Shown here piece by piece: positions 51,076 to 60,547 of a stretch of 60,547 nt of DNA. A model generated the notes under the pieces. That model had not been told where the DNA came from. It saw only the letters and a list, made by a program, of their open reading frames with translations, and made no database searches. Numbering within the stretch: the first letter of the stretch is position 1; each line of letters opens with the position of its first letter. The stretch comes from an uncultured Flavobacteriaceae bacterium (GTDB taxonomy: Bacteria > Bacteroidota > Bacteroidia > Flavobacteriales > Flavobacteriaceae), in contig CANLCJ010000027.1 of assembly GCA_947489085.1 (NCBI GenBank), positions 1 through 60,547 of the forward strand. The letters are read 5' to 3'. The translations under genes were made by a program, and so were the position numbers.

Positions 51076-52353
51076 TTATTGTGCTAATGCATAGCGTGCT
51101 TCTACAGTTTTTAAAGTAAATTTAGGCTGTCTGGCGTCTAAAGGTTTTACAAATAAATCCTTTGCACTTTTAAAGTTAGTTAATACTGTGCTTGTATTTA
51201 AAAGCTTATCAAGATTTGATGTATCTAAACCTTTACCTTTAGCAACAATCTCTTTACCATATACATTACATAAACTAGCATCTATTTTAAATAACATCTC
51301 AATTTCGTCTGTATATTTATAAGAGTCGTCAAAATGAATCATATTTGTAAATCCTGATATTTTAGATGAGCTAAACTCTAATTTAGCATGGTTTTTAGAT
51401 ACTATTGCTGCAGTTGTGTGTACATAAGTTTTTTCGTCTGTAAGTGTTATTAAGGCGGCGTTAATCATTTTTACACTAGAAATATCGTTGTAAGAGGTTA
51501 AACCCTTTTTTTGGTTGTAACCATTTATTTCTACAGCATGAGAACCACTAGAGTGAGAAATTAACGGATGTCTTACTGCTAAAACGTTAATAAGTGTGCC
51601 TTTAAAACCTAAATCGAAATTAAAATCGTCGTTTTTAGATTTGTACGAAACAACATTTTCAATTTGAGCTTCACCTCCAAAATATTGAAAAGCATCGTCG
51701 GCAGCATAGCTCACCATAATATTTTTTATTACAGATTTAGATCCTAAAGCATACAGCGCTAAAGCACCTACGTTTTGTTGTGTACCACTCATCTTTTTAC
51801 CTGCAAACTCTACTCTAACATAAGATAAACGTGTTGTCTCCTCGTCTTGTAATTTTCCTCCGTATATGGCGTATTTGTTTTCATAGTTACCTTCGATAAA
51901 CCCAACCTCTGCTGGTAAATTAACTTTACCCGAACCTATTACAGAAATTCCACCCCAATCTCCTGCACGCCTCGCTTTTACAGGTTTGCTAGATGTAAAT
52001 ACAATTGGTAGATCTGCAGTACCTTCCGCTATTAATTTGGCGCCTTTGGTTACTACCAAACTTGAAAAGATTTTTGTATTACATCTTATAAGTGTTCCCG
52101 GCTCTATTGTTAGTGTGGCATTGTTTGCTACATATACGATACCAGACATTAAATACACATTGTCTCTGCTTAACACTGTACTGGTAGTTATAATATTAGG
52201 TATTATAGCGTCGTGACTATTATAAGATTCATGTTTAGCATCGAAACTCGTCCAGTTCTTAGTCCAGTTCATTTCAGTTGCTACATTATTCTGTATCTGC
52301 GAAAAAGCAAAGCTAGAAATTATTAAAGCTAGTATAAATATTGTCTTTTTCAT
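51076..52353 (-). CDS. Secreted parallel beta-helix protein
   Basis: 425 residues. Signal peptide (IFILALIISSFAFS), then repeated short strands with GTLI, TIEPGTLIRC, IENVVSYKSKNDD and LINVLAVRHPL, as in right-handed beta-helix proteins. AADDAFQYFGG repeats the coil pattern seen in proteins of polysaccharide or phosphate acquisition in Bacteroidota. No T9SS domain at the C-terminus (ARYALAQ). The function is not known. LytTR-like direct repeats lie about 80-110 bases upstream. Confidence 0.65.
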   Translation of the reverse strand: MKKTIFILALIISSFAFSQIQNNVATEMNWTKNWTSFDAKHESYNSHDAIIPNIITTSTVLSRDNVYLMSGIVYVANNATLTIEPGTLIRCNTKIFSSLVVTKGAKLIAEGTADLPIVFTSSKPVKARRAGDWGGISVIGSGKVNLPAEVGFIEGNYENKYAIYGGKLQDEETTRLSYVRVEFAGKKMSGTQQNVGALALYALGSKSVIKNIMVSYAADDAFQYFGGEAQIENVVSYKSKNDDFNFDLGFKGTLINVLAVRHPLISHSSGSHAVEINGYNQKKGLTSYNDISSVKMINAALITLTDEKTYVHTTAAIVSKNHAKLEFSSSKISGFTNMIHFDDSYKYTDEIEMLFKIDASLCNVYGKEIVAKGKGLDTSNLDKLLNTSTVLTNFKSAKDLFVKPLDARQPKFTLKTVEARYALAQ

Positions 52354-52799
52354 AATCGTAAATTTTGAGGGTTAAATGAAATTCTCTTTTAAAGTAGACG
52401 CCTGCATTAAGCACTCCTAACACGCTAATATGCTAAAACGGAATAATTGAACTTAAAACGGAATAAAAAAACGTGAACTCTACAAACCCTTTGTTTACAG
52501 CACTTCGCAAATGTTTTTTTTCTGTAAAAAGGAAAGAAAGTAGGTCAAAAAGCGCTCAAGCCTAATGCTCATCGGTGTTTTGTAATTACAAAATTTTTAA
52601 TGTTTTTTTTAAACAGTGTATTTTAACACTCATATGAAATATGTTTTCTTAAAAAAAATAAGGCGATGTGCTTAACTATATTTTAACATTTGTTCAAACA
52701 AAATAATTAAAGTTTAAACTGTTTGTAAGCTAAAAAAAGTAACCTATTGTAGAAAATGCTAAGCTCGTAGCAAATGGGAAAGTACTAATTTGCTGCTTT
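52354..52799 (-). other. Long spacer upstream of the beta-helix gene
   Basis: About 450 bases without a gene. It holds the direct repeats at 52433 (separate entry) and otherwise AT-rich sequence. Confidence 0.4.
52433..52466 (-). promoter_or_regulatory. Direct repeat pair TAAAACGGAATAA, 21 bp apart
   Basis: TAAAACGGAATAA at 52433-52445 and again at 52454-52466, same strand, start-to-start distance 21 bases (two helical turns), 80 bases before the ATG at 52353. LytTR-family regulators bind two such direct repeats with this spacing; the regulator itself is not in the window. Confidence 0.5.
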
Positions 52800-52849
52800 A
52801 AAAATAAAAAAACATTAGTCGTTACTATAATTTAGCAACAACTAATGTT
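52800..52849 (-). terminator. Rho-independent terminator for the GSCFA gene
   Basis: AACATTAGTCGTT (52811-52823) and AACAACTAATGTT (52837-52849) pair with one G-T mismatch over 13 bases. On the minus strand the stem is followed by a T run (52800-52810). It lies 103 bases after the GSCFA stop. Confidence 0.75.
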
Positions 52850-52951
52850 CTATATATAAACTGATTAATAGCATTTTAAATGTAATAAAATTGTTAAAAT
52901 AAACCTTAATTACTCGATTAAACGCGTTTAAAATGATGTCAATTGTAATTT

Positions 52952-53941
52952 TTAACCAGAAATAATATCTGTTGTATCAAAATTTAAGAAAGGATAATCT
53001 TGTTTTGCCTTTTCAATATCCTTTTCCAGTATACTTAAGAACAATTGATGTGCCTTAGTATTTGCATTTAAAGGCTTATGGGCAAGCCGCTTTTTAATAT
53101 GTTCCACTTTATCCATTACAAGTTGCGCATTATTCGACACCCAAACCAATTTAAATTGCTCCCAAATGTAATGTATGGCCAATGTACTGGGGTGTATCAA
53201 GTCTTCTTTATAAAAGCGGTAATCTCTTAACTCGTCCATCATAATTTCATAGGCAGGAAAATAATCAACCTTACCCCCTTTTATAGTTTCATTTTGCTGT
53301 ATGGTACTATGGATGGCTGTTAAAAGGTGTGCTTTGCTTTGCATATTTTGCACCATACCATCTTTAACATGTCGCACTGGAGATACCGTAAAAATTATGG
53401 CTGCATTTGTATTTAAACTTCTAATTAACGTTACAATACGTTGCAATGCCGTTGTTATAACATCTACTGTTAGCAATGTTTTGGTAAACTTTTTTTGAGA
53501 GACCTTATGGCAATTTGCTACAAACTCACGGTTTTCCTTGAGCTGGTACGCCCAAGCCGTTCCTAGTGTAAGGGTTATATGTGTTGCTGTTTTTAATGCT
53601 GTATGCGTTTCCTCTAAATTGGTATTAAGTCTATTTATAACATCTTCTCTACTCATGGCACTTAACTTAGAATGTGCCTTAAATGAGTGCCAATAGTCGT
53701 TGTGCTGAAACACATCGGCCTCTGTATATGTGTTTTTAGAAACCGCGTCTTCTATTAACTGCTCTATGGCTTTGGGGTGAAACAAAATGCCAAACGGGTT
53801 TTGTAAGCCCTTAAACTGAAAATAATTTAGCTTTTCCCCTATGTGTTCGGAAAAACAAGAGCCTATAGAAACTATATTAGAGTTGTAGGTTATAAGCTTT
53901 TCCTGCTGTTGTTTTAATGGTATTTTGGTTTGTAACTTCAT
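52952..53941 (-). CDS. GSCFA-domain protein
   Basis: 329 residues. IVSIGSCFSEHIG near the N-terminus holds the GSCFA signature with the nucleophile Ser/Cys region, and ALHYIWE-like SGNDH-fold elements follow (LTLGTAWAY, FTVSPVRH). GSCFA proteins are SGNH-hydrolase-like; the substrate is unknown. Transcribed divergently from nothing near; a TAAATTTG promoter lies 75 bases upstream. Confidence 0.88.
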   Translation of the reverse strand: MKLQTKIPLKQQQEKLITYNSNIVSIGSCFSEHIGEKLNYFQFKGLQNPFGILFHPKAIEQLIEDAVSKNTYTEADVFQHNDYWHSFKAHSKLSAMSREDVINRLNTNLEETHTALKTATHITLTLGTAWAYQLKENREFVANCHKVSQKKFTKTLLTVDVITTALQRIVTLIRSLNTNAAIIFTVSPVRHVKDGMVQNMQSKAHLLTAIHSTIQQNETIKGGKVDYFPAYEIMMDELRDYRFYKEDLIHPSTLAIHYIWEQFKLVWVSNNAQLVMDKVEHIKKRLAHKPLNANTKAHQLFLSILEKDIEKAKQDYPFLNFDTTDIISG

Positions 53942-54014
53942 TACCTTACGGGGTACAGATTAAAAAAAGCCTGTATAGCGTTTTAAAGCACGTCTTATCT
54001 TTTACAACACATTG

Positions 54015-54022
54015 CAAATTTA
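54015..54022 (-). promoter_or_regulatory. -7 promoter element (TAAATTTG) for the GSCFA gene
   Basis: Minus-strand TAAATTTG, 74 bases before the ATG at 53941, between alaS and the GSCFA gene. Confidence 0.4.
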
Positions 54023-54039
54023 TGTTAACACTCTAAAAA

Positions 54040-56655
54040 TTATAAAATATAGTTTTCTGCAGCTTTTAATGCTTGCGCTATACCATCTGGATTCTTACCG
54101 CCTGCTGTTGCAAAAAACGGTTGGCCTCCACCACCACCTTGTATGTGCTTACCTAATTCTCTTACTACCTGTCCTGCATTTAAATTATGACTGGACACAA
54201 TCTCCTTGGAAATGTAACAAGACAACAATGCTTTTCCGTTTTGTGCTGTAGCTAGTAATAAGAATAAATTATCAAATTGACGCCCTAATTCAAAAGCAAC
54301 ATCTTTTAAACCTCCTGCATCTAAATCCAGTTGTTTGGCCAAAAATGTAATTCCTTTAATGGTTTTCAGTTCGTTTTTAAGATTTTCTTTTACACTCTTC
54401 GCTTTTTCTTTTAATAACTGTTCTACCTGTTTTTTTAAAGTTTGATTTTCTTCTTGCAAACTTTTAAGTGCCTTTACTGGTGCTTTAGCATTATTAAGCA
54501 AGGCTTTCATTTCTGAATATGCTTGATTGTTGGTCTGGTAAAAATCTTTAACTGCATTACAAGTTATGGCTTCTATACGCCTAATACCAGAGGCTACAGC
54601 ACTTTCAGACACTATTTTAAAATGCCAGATGTCTGCCGTATTTTCAACATGTGTGCCTCCACAAAGCTCTATAGAGTTTCCAAAACGAATGGCGCGTACA
54701 GTATCTCCGTATTTTTCGCCAAACAAACTCATAGCACCTTCTGCTATAGCTTCTTCTTTTGGTATATCGCGTTTCTCTACCAACGGCAATTTATTTTCAA
54801 TACGCTTGTTAACAAAATCTTCTACAGCGTTAAGTTCTTCTGCTGTAAGTTTAGAGAAATGAGAAAAATCGAATCTTAGGTATTTAGAGTGTACTGCACT
54901 ACCTTTTTGTTCTACATGTGTTCCTAAAACATCTCTAAGTGCTTGATGCAATAAGTGTGTTGCCGTATGGTTACACTCGGTTCTAAAACGCTGCTCTTGG
55001 TTAACAACAGCTTTAAACGTTACCGAAATTTCTTTTGGCAGGCGCTTGGCTAAATGAATGATAATATTGTTTTCCTTCTTTGTATCTAAAATAGGTGTTT
55101 TATTTCCGTCTCCATCTTCAAGATAACCTTTATCGCCTACTTGCCCCCCTCCTTCTGGGTAAAAAGGTGTGGTATTAAATACCAGTTGATACATTTCACC
55201 ATCCTTTTTGGTTACCACTTTTCGATACCGTGTTAGTTTTACATTAGATTCTAGGGTATCGTAGCCTACAAAAGCTTCTTTAGCTGTAGCCTCATTTAAA
55301 ATCGTCCAATCGTCTGTACTCATTTCGCTAGCAGCTCTCGAACGGTTTTTCTGTTTTTCCAGTTCTGCTTCAAACGTTTTTTCGTCCAGTTTTAATCCTT
55401 TTTCAGAAAGAATTAATGCTGTAAGATCTACAGGAAAACCATACGTATCGTAAAGTTCGAATGCTTTTTCTCCACTAACAACTTCTCCTTTTGTGGTGTC
55501 TACAATAGAATTTAGCAGTACTAAACCTTGTTCCAGAGTTCTTAAAAAAGAGTGTTCTTCTTCCTTTATAACATTTTCTATAAGCTGTTTTTGTGCTAAA
55601 AGTTCTGGAAATGCTTTCCCCATCTGTGCACTTAACACATCTACCAATTGGTAAATAAAAGGTTCTTTTTTATTTAAAAATGTAAAGCCATAACGCACAG
55701 CACGGCGAAGTATTCGTCGAATTACATAACCTGCTCCTGTATTGCTAGGTAATTGTCCATCTGCTATAGAAAATGCTACAGCACGCACGTGGTCGCTAAT
55801 TACCCTAATTGCTATATCTTTTTCTGTGTCTTTACCGTAGGCAGTAGCGCTTATCTTTTCTATTTTTTCAATTAACGGCGTAAATACATCTGTATCGTAA
55901 TTAGATTGTACCCCTTGCAAGACCATACAAAGACGCTCGAACCCCATTCCTGTATCTATATGCTTATTAGGTAATGGCTCTAAACTTCCATTGGCCTTTC
56001 TGTTGTATTGCATAAATACAAGATTCCATATCTCAACCACTTGAGGGTGGTCCTTATTAACCAAGTCTTTTCCAGATACTTTTGCTTTCTCCTCGGCAGA
56101 ACGTATGTCTACATGTATCTCACTACAAGGCCCGCAAGGCCCTTGTTCTCCCATCTCCCAAAAATTATCTTTTTTATTGCCTTTAAGAATACGGTCTTCT
56201 GCTATAAGTGTTTTCCAAAAATCGTAGGCTTCGGTATCCATACCCAAACCATCCTCATCACTACCTTCAAAAACAGTAACATATAATATGTCTTTATCTA
56301 TACCATAAACTTCGGTTAACAACTCCCAAGCCCAGCTTATTGCTTCTTTCTTAAAATAATCGCCAAAACTCCAATTCCCTAACATTTCGAATAGCGTATG
56401 GTGGTATGTATCGTAACCCACTTCCTCTAAATCGTTATGTTTCCCAGAAACACGCAAACATTTCTGTGTATCTGTTATACGGTTGGTTTTTGGCGTTGCA
56501 TTTCCTAAAAAATACTCTTTAAAAGGCGCCATTCCAGAGTTTACAAACATAAGTGTAGGATCGTCTTTTAAAACCATTGGAGAAGATGGCACGATACTGT
56601 GTTTTTTACTTTCGAAAAAATTTAAGAATTTAGATCTTACGTCTTGAGATTTCAT
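54040..56655 (-). CDS. alaS: Alanyl-tRNA synthetase
   Basis: 871 residues, full length. Class II catalytic core at the N-terminus, [18 protein letters not shown]-type motif 2, HTATHLLH editing-domain zinc ligands (about 562-569), CGGTH (about 669-673) and the C-terminal [14 protein letters not shown] of the C-Ala domain. Charges and edits tRNA-Ala. Confidence 0.97.
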   Translation of the reverse strand: MKSQDVRSKFLNFFESKKHSIVPSSPMVLKDDPTLMFVNSGMAPFKEYFLGNATPKTNRITDTQKCLRVSGKHNDLEEVGYDTYHHTLFEMLGNWSFGDYFKKEAISWAWELLTEVYGIDKDILYVTVFEGSDEDGLGMDTEAYDFWKTLIAEDRILKGNKKDNFWEMGEQGPCGPCSEIHVDIRSAEEKAKVSGKDLVNKDHPQVVEIWNLVFMQYNRKANGSLEPLPNKHIDTGMGFERLCMVLQGVQSNYDTDVFTPLIEKIEKISATAYGKDTEKDIAIRVISDHVRAVAFSIADGQLPSNTGAGYVIRRILRRAVRYGFTFLNKKEPFIYQLVDVLSAQMGKAFPELLAQKQLIENVIKEEEHSFLRTLEQGLVLLNSIVDTTKGEVVSGEKAFELYDTYGFPVDLTALILSEKGLKLDEKTFEAELEKQKNRSRAASEMSTDDWTILNEATAKEAFVGYDTLESNVKLTRYRKVVTKKDGEMYQLVFNTTPFYPEGGGQVGDKGYLEDGDGNKTPILDTKKENNIIIHLAKRLPKEISVTFKAVVNQEQRFRTECNHTATHLLHQALRDVLGTHVEQKGSAVHSKYLRFDFSHFSKLTAEELNAVEDFVNKRIENKLPLVEKRDIPKEEAIAEGAMSLFGEKYGDTVRAIRFGNSIELCGGTHVENTADIWHFKIVSESAVASGIRRIEAITCNAVKDFYQTNNQAYSEMKALLNNAKAPVKALKSLQEENQTLKKQVEQLLKEKAKSVKENLKNELKTIKGITFLAKQLDLDAGGLKDVAFELGRQFDNLFLLLATAQNGKALLSCYISKEIVSSHNLNAGQVVRELGKHIQGGGGGQPFFATAGGKNPDGIAQALKAAENYIL

Positions 56656-56873
56656 CTATTTATACCTCGCTTTAGCGTTTAATTTATAAGGTTACAGAAC
56701 AATATTTATCTTTATTTTATCATTATTAGCTATCCATTGTTTTTTGAGAGCATATATTTTTAAATTTACATCCAAATGAAATGGTAATAATATTTAGGCA
56801 GCGCAATCGTTAGCCTTTAAATAAACTTTTTTTCAATTATATTGCCAGCTGCAAAAATAGCATATTTTAAATA

Positions 56874-57845
56874 ATGAGTAAGGTAAAATATTATTACGAT
56901 TCTGAAACACTTTCTTACCGCAAGATAGAACGCAAAAAACGAGACACTTTAAAGTATACGCTTATATTTTTACTTGCCACTGCTCTATTTTCCTTCTTGT
57001 TTGTATTTATCGCGGGAAACTATTTTGAGTCTCCAAAAGAAAAGGCTTTAAAACGAGAACTTGTTAACATGCAATTGCAATTTGACTTGCTAAACAAAAA
57101 AATGAGCGAAGCCGAAACGGTTTTAGCCAATATTGAAGATAGAGATAATAATATTTATCGTGTTTATTTTGAAGCTAATCCCATTCCAGAAGAACAGAGA
57201 CGTGCTGGCTTTGGCGGTGTAAACCGCTACAGAAATTTAGAAGGTTACGACAATTCGTCCTTAATTGTAGAAACACATAAGCGTTTAGATGTATTGCAAA
57301 AACAAATTGTGGTACAGTCTAAATCTCTGGATGATATTGCTGTTCTTGCAGAAGAGAAAGAAGAATTACTGGCTGCCATCCCTGCTATACAACCTGTTAG
57401 TAACGAAGATTTAACACGCATGGCCTCTGGCTATGGCATGCGCTCGGACCCTTTTACAAAAGCAAGAAAAATGCACTGGGGCATGGATTTTACAGCACCT
57501 CGCGGCACACCTGTTTATGCTAGTGGCGATGGTGTTGTGGTAAGGGCAGATTCTGGCTCTAGTGGCTATGGTAAGCATATACGCATAGACCATGGTTTTG
57601 GCTACGTAAGCCTCTATGCACATTTGTATAGATATAATGTGAAGAAAAACCAAAAAGTAAGACGTGGCGATTTAATTGGGTTTGTTGGCAGTACTGGGCG
57701 CTCGCAAGGCCCTCATCTACATTATGAAATTTTTAAAGATGGTAACCGCATAAACCCTATTAATTTTTATTATGGCAGCTTAACGGCAGAAGAATTTAAT
57801 AAACTATTACAACACGCCTCTTTAGAAAACCAATCTCTAGATTAA
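56874..57845 (+). CDS. M23 family cell-wall metallopeptidase
   Basis: 323 residues. Transmembrane helix near the N-terminus (LIFLLATALFSFLFVFIAG, about 31-49), a coiled coil (about 65-100), and an M23/LytM domain with HWGMDFTAPRGTPVYA (about 198-213, His and Asp zinc ligands) and HLHYEIF (the HxH, about 284-290). All ligands are present, so it is likely an active endopeptidase or an activator of amidases. The stop overlaps the MerR start (TAATG). Confidence 0.9.
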   Translation: MSKVKYYYDSETLSYRKIERKKRDTLKYTLIFLLATALFSFLFVFIAGNYFESPKEKALKRELVNMQLQFDLLNKKMSEAETVLANIEDRDNNIYRVYFEANPIPEEQRRAGFGGVNRYRNLEGYDNSSLIVETHKRLDVLQKQIVVQSKSLDDIAVLAEEKEELLAAIPAIQPVSNEDLTRMASGYGMRSDPFTKARKMHWGMDFTAPRGTPVYASGDGVVVRADSGSSGYGKHIRIDHGFGYVSLYAHLYRYNVKKNQKVRRGDLIGFVGSTGRSQGPHLHYEIFKDGNRINPINFYYGSLTAEEFNKLLQHASLENQSLD

Positions 57846-58174
57846 TGCATATAGATTTACCTGAAAAACGTTATTACAGTATTGGCGAAGTTGCCAAAGC
57901 GTTTGGGGTAAATGCATCTCTTATTCGATTTTGGGAAAAAGAATTTGATGTTTTAAAACCCAAGAAAAACGCCAAAGGCAACCGAAAGTTTACGCCAGAA
58001 GATATTAAACATCTTAAATTTATTTACCACCTTGTTAAAGAACGTGGATTTACCTTAGATGGTGCTAAAACGCATTTAAAAGAGGAAAAGAAAACAGCTT
58101 TAAATACTTTCGAAATTATTAGTAAATTAGAGGATATAAAAGCACAGTTACTTAAAATTAAAGCACAGCTGTAA
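57845..58174 (+). CDS. MerR-family transcriptional regulator
   Basis: 109 residues. MerR-type winged helix (YSIGEVAKAFGVNASLIRFW, about 11-30) and a dimerisation helix; the effector-binding end is short. In Bacteroidota this gene commonly follows the M23 gene. The target is unknown. Confidence 0.85.
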   Translation: MHIDLPEKRYYSIGEVAKAFGVNASLIRFWEKEFDVLKPKKNAKGNRKFTPEDIKHLKFIYHLVKERGFTLDGAKTHLKEEKKTALNTFEIISKLEDIKAQLLKIKAQL

Positions 58175-58259
58175 TATTGCTTTTCTAAGCAAAGTAACTT
58201 TTTTTAAAAAATTGAGTCTAAACTATAAATACTTAATAATATAATCAACACTAAAAATC

Positions 58260-58850
58260 ATGAAGAAATTTTTACCTTGGATTGTAATTGGAATTCTAGC
58301 CATAGGAGCCTATACTTGGACAAAAAACTTTAACAATACTGCTGTTAACTTAGATGAATCTGTAAAAGAATCTTGGGCTAACGTTCAAACTTCGTATCAA
58401 CGTAGAAATGACTTAATAGGTAACTTGGTTAATACCGTTAAAGGTGCTGCCGATTTTGAAAAGAGCACACTAGAAGCCGTGGTTAATGCCAGAGCAAAGG
58501 CCACTTCAATTAACATAGATCCTTCTAAAATAAGTCCAGAGCAACTCGCTAAATTTAACCAAGTACAAGGTGGCTTATCTGGAGCATTAAAAAGTTTATT
58601 AGTTACTGTAGAGCGATATCCTGAATTAAAAACAAATCAAAACTTCTTAAAATTACAGGATGAACTTACCAGTACCGAAAATACCATTCAAACTGCTCGA
58701 ACTCGTTTTAATGAGTCTGTTAAACCATACAACAACCATGTAAGGCAATTTCCTGGCAGCCTACTTGCTGGTATTTTAAATTTTGATAAAAAACCTTATT
58801 TTGATGCTGAAGTGGGTGCTGATAAACCTGTTAATGTAGACTTTAATTAA
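58260..58850 (+). CDS. lemA: LemA family protein
   Basis: 196 residues. N-terminal helix (PWIVIGILAIGAYTW), then the LemA helices with ESWANVQTSYQRRNDLIGN and VVNARAKATS. Membrane-associated; function unsettled. It starts a cluster with three TPM-type proteins, a combination common in Bacteroidota. Confidence 0.92.
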   Translation: MKKFLPWIVIGILAIGAYTWTKNFNNTAVNLDESVKESWANVQTSYQRRNDLIGNLVNTVKGAADFEKSTLEAVVNARAKATSINIDPSKISPEQLAKFNQVQGGLSGALKSLLVTVERYPELKTNQNFLKLQDELTSTENTIQTARTRFNESVKPYNNHVRQFPGSLLAGILNFDKKPYFDAEVGADKPVNVDFN

Positions 58851-58856
58851 AAAAAA

Positions 58857-59300
58857 GTGTCGAAAATTGAAAATTTTTTAACTGCTGAAGAAGAACGAGA
58901 AATCGTAGAGGCCATTAGACGTTCTGAACGTAAAACTTCTGGGGAAATTAGAGTACATATTGAAAATACTTCTAAAAAAGATATTTTTAATCGGGCTATT
59001 GACGTGTTCCATCTTTTAAAAATGGATAATACGAAACTTCGAAATGGTGTTTTAATTTACGTTGCTATAGACGACAGACAATTTGTTATTTATGGAGATG
59101 AAGGCATTAATAAGTTAGTGCCTGAAAATTTCTGGAATGACACCAAAAATAGTATTCAAAAACATTTTAAAAATAAGGCGTTTAAATTGGGATTAATTTC
59201 GGGTATTGAAAAAGCTGGTAATGAGCTTGAAAAATATTTCCCTTGGGATTATACAGATACAAATGAACTTAGTGATGATATCTCAAAAGGCAATAATTAA
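58857..59300 (+). CDS. TPM-domain protein
   Basis: 147 residues from a GTG at 58857 that follows the lemA stop by six bases. TPM-type domain: EEREIVEAIRRSERKTSGEI, RNGVLIYVAIDDRQFVIYGD and INKLVPENFW in parts. No signal peptide, so it is the cytoplasmic member of the pair. The TPM fold acts as a phosphatase or membrane-repair factor in other organisms. Confidence 0.85.
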   Translation: MSKIENFLTAEEEREIVEAIRRSERKTSGEIRVHIENTSKKDIFNRAIDVFHLLKMDNTKLRNGVLIYVAIDDRQFVIYGDEGINKLVPENFWNDTKNSIQKHFKNKAFKLGLISGIEKAGNELEKYFPWDYTDTNELSDDISKGNN

Positions 59301-60121
59301 TGGTAAATCTATTACAATTCTATAAGGCAGGCACCTTTAACAAAACCTTCTTATTTATACTAATAGCTATTACTTGTATGGCTAGTGGTAACGCGCAATA
59401 TAACATTCCACAAAAGCCTAGTTTTATACCTCCTGTAATTGATAGTACTAACACCTTATCGAAAGCTGAGTATAATGCGCTTTACAACAAATTAAAAAAT
59501 TATAACGATTCCACATCTACCGAAATTGTTATAGCTATAATACCTACGGCAAAAGGCGAAAATATTGGTTTACTTGCCCCTAAATGGGGGCATAAATGGA
59601 AAATAGGTCAAGCTAAGGAAGACAATGGTATTTTTATTTTATTAGCAAAAAATGATCGTAAAATATGGATAGCTCCTGGATATGGAGTAGAACAAAAGCT
59701 AACGGCTGGCATAAATGGTGAGATTATACGAAACTATATTATACCTGAATTTAAGCGCAATAATTACTATGGTGGTTTAAATAATGGCTTAGATGCTATT
59801 TTTAAAGTATTAAATGGTGAGTATAAAAACACAAAGAAAAGTGAATCTAATAATTTTCCTTTAGGATTAATTATAATATTAGTTTTTATCTTCTTTATAA
59901 TATTATCGTCCATATCTAAAAACAAACGTGGCGGTGGCCGTAACGGAGGACGAAGATCTAGCGGTACAGATATTTTAGAGGCTATTATTTTAAGCAATAT
60001 GGGACGTGGCAGTTATAGCCGTGGTAATTCCAGTGGTTGGGGTGGCAGCTCTGGTGGTGGTTTCGGTGGATTTGGCGGCGGTGGCGGCTTCTCTGGTGGT
60101 GGTGCTGGTGGAAGTTGGTAA
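59300..60121 (+). CDS. Secreted/membrane TPM-domain protein with Gly-rich tail
   Basis: 273 residues; ATG shares a base with the previous stop. Signal peptide (FLFILIAITCMASGNAQ), TPM domain (about 48-170, STSTEIVIAIIPTAKGENIG and GIFILLAKNDRKIWIAPGYG), a transmembrane helix (LGLIIILVFIFFIILSS, about 187-204) and a Gly/Ser-rich end (GGFGGFGGGGGFSGGG, as in many YgcG-like proteins). It forms the LemA-TPM-TPM unit. Confidence 0.9.
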   Translation: MVNLLQFYKAGTFNKTFLFILIAITCMASGNAQYNIPQKPSFIPPVIDSTNTLSKAEYNALYNKLKNYNDSTSTEIVIAIIPTAKGENIGLLAPKWGHKWKIGQAKEDNGIFILLAKNDRKIWIAPGYGVEQKLTAGINGEIIRNYIIPEFKRNNYYGGLNNGLDAIFKVLNGEYKNTKKSESNNFPLGLIIILVFIFFIILSSISKNKRGGGRNGGRRSSGTDILEAIILSNMGRGSYSRGNSSGWGGSSGGGFGGFGGGGGFSGGGAGGSW

Positions 60122-60134
60122 TTATATACCAATT

Positions 60135-60488
60135 ATGAAAAGAAAAACACACCTCCTCTTTTTACAATTTTTATGCGGACTTATGCTGTTTGGTTGTAAA
60201 AAAACCAATGTTTTATCTCAAAATACCAAACACACCCATCTACCTGTTAATTTTGAAAAAAGTACTGTTGTTGACCTCTCTAATATGTTTAGCAATACTG
60301 AAATTAAAGCACTTAAAGACAAAATTGCAAACTATGAGACTTTTTCTACTAATGAAATAGCACTATTAACCATAGATTCCATAACGCCTTATAAAAACCC
60401 TCACAACCACGCTACAGCCGTTGCTAATCTATGTGGTATTGGTAAAAAAAATTTGAATAATGGTTTACTAATACCAATTCGGAAATAA
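60135..60488 (+). CDS. TPM-type lipoprotein, probably truncated
   Basis: 117 residues from the ATG at 60135. Lipobox MLFGC (Cys21). It then reads like the first half of a TPM domain (VDLSNMFSNTEIKALKDKI, STNEIALLTIDSI, IGKKNLNNGLLI) and stops after LLIPIRK, where the family continues for about 60 residues (usually a V/F-S-K segment). A frameshift or truncation just before the window end is likely. Confidence 0.7.
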   Translation: MKRKTHLLFLQFLCGLMLFGCKKTNVLSQNTKHTHLPVNFEKSTVVDLSNMFSNTEIKALKDKIANYETFSTNEIALLTIDSITPYKNPHNHATAVANLCGIGKKNLNNGLLIPIRK

Positions 60489-60547
60489 CGTGATTTTTAA
60501 TTAACTTTCCATCATGGGAAAAGTTTTAAATACACCGATTAAAGAAT

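Overview
The window reads as chromosomal DNA of a member of the Flavobacteriaceae (Bacteroidota). Base composition is low in G+C. Promoter-like sites match the Bacteroidota -7 element TAnnTTTG rather than E. coli boxes. One surface protein ends in a type IX secretion (T9SS) sorting domain, and there are GSCFA, DUF1852 and Bacteroidota-type Hcp/TssD proteins. No tRNA, rRNA or CRISPR array was found.

Layout. 1-17.5 kb is mainly core: EF-hand protein, ribosomal protein THX, TPR protein, YaaA, a racemase-like protein, a bacteriophytochrome operon (heme oxygenase, phytochrome-HWE kinase-receiver, lone receiver), an RluD-type pseudouridine synthase, a PASTA protein, Ddl, CoaD, a 1,566-residue T9SS cargo protein with five 345-bp tandem repeats, and a SulP transporter with a large hydrophilic insertion. 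17.5-33.6 kb is accessory: a serine hydrolase, small membrane proteins, a folate-independent methionine synthase module (MesD, MesX, TauE/SafE, Lrp), an ECF sigma operon, a GHKL-ATPase plus STAS-like pair, an MvaI/BcnI-type restriction-modification pair and a Fic protein. Several of these modules are separated by related intergenic repeats that fold into long imperfect hairpins with AAC/GTT-type ends, like integron attC sites, but no integrase is present.

33.8-43.0 kb is the most striking part. After a small lipoprotein, two small genes and a divergent Xre-type switch comes a 503-residue protein with an Hcp/TssD-like N-terminus, a middle region and a C-terminal metzincin-type zinc protease domain (HELMHALGLKH plus Met-turn). 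It is followed by seven paralogous lipoprotein genes, one frameshifted, interleaved with two promoterless copies of the protease domain alone, a third truncated copy and two deletion remnants. The lipoproteins combine YwqK/MORN-like repeats with a PepSY-like C-terminal domain. I interpret this as a type VI secretion 'evolved Hcp' protease effector with an expanding immunity and orphan-toxin array, in which the immunity proteins may act as periplasmic protease inhibitors.

43.0-60.5 kb returns to core genes: Nudix hydrolase, PyrE, SRPBCC protein, BirA, RsfS, FtsH, a LUD protein, CdsA, Psd and an acyl-CoA-binding protein (a lipid cluster), two secreted proteins, a GSCFA protein, AlaS, an M23 peptidase, a MerR regulator, and a LemA plus three-TPM-protein cluster that runs to the window edge. 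All functions are assigned from sequence reading alone; no database search was run.
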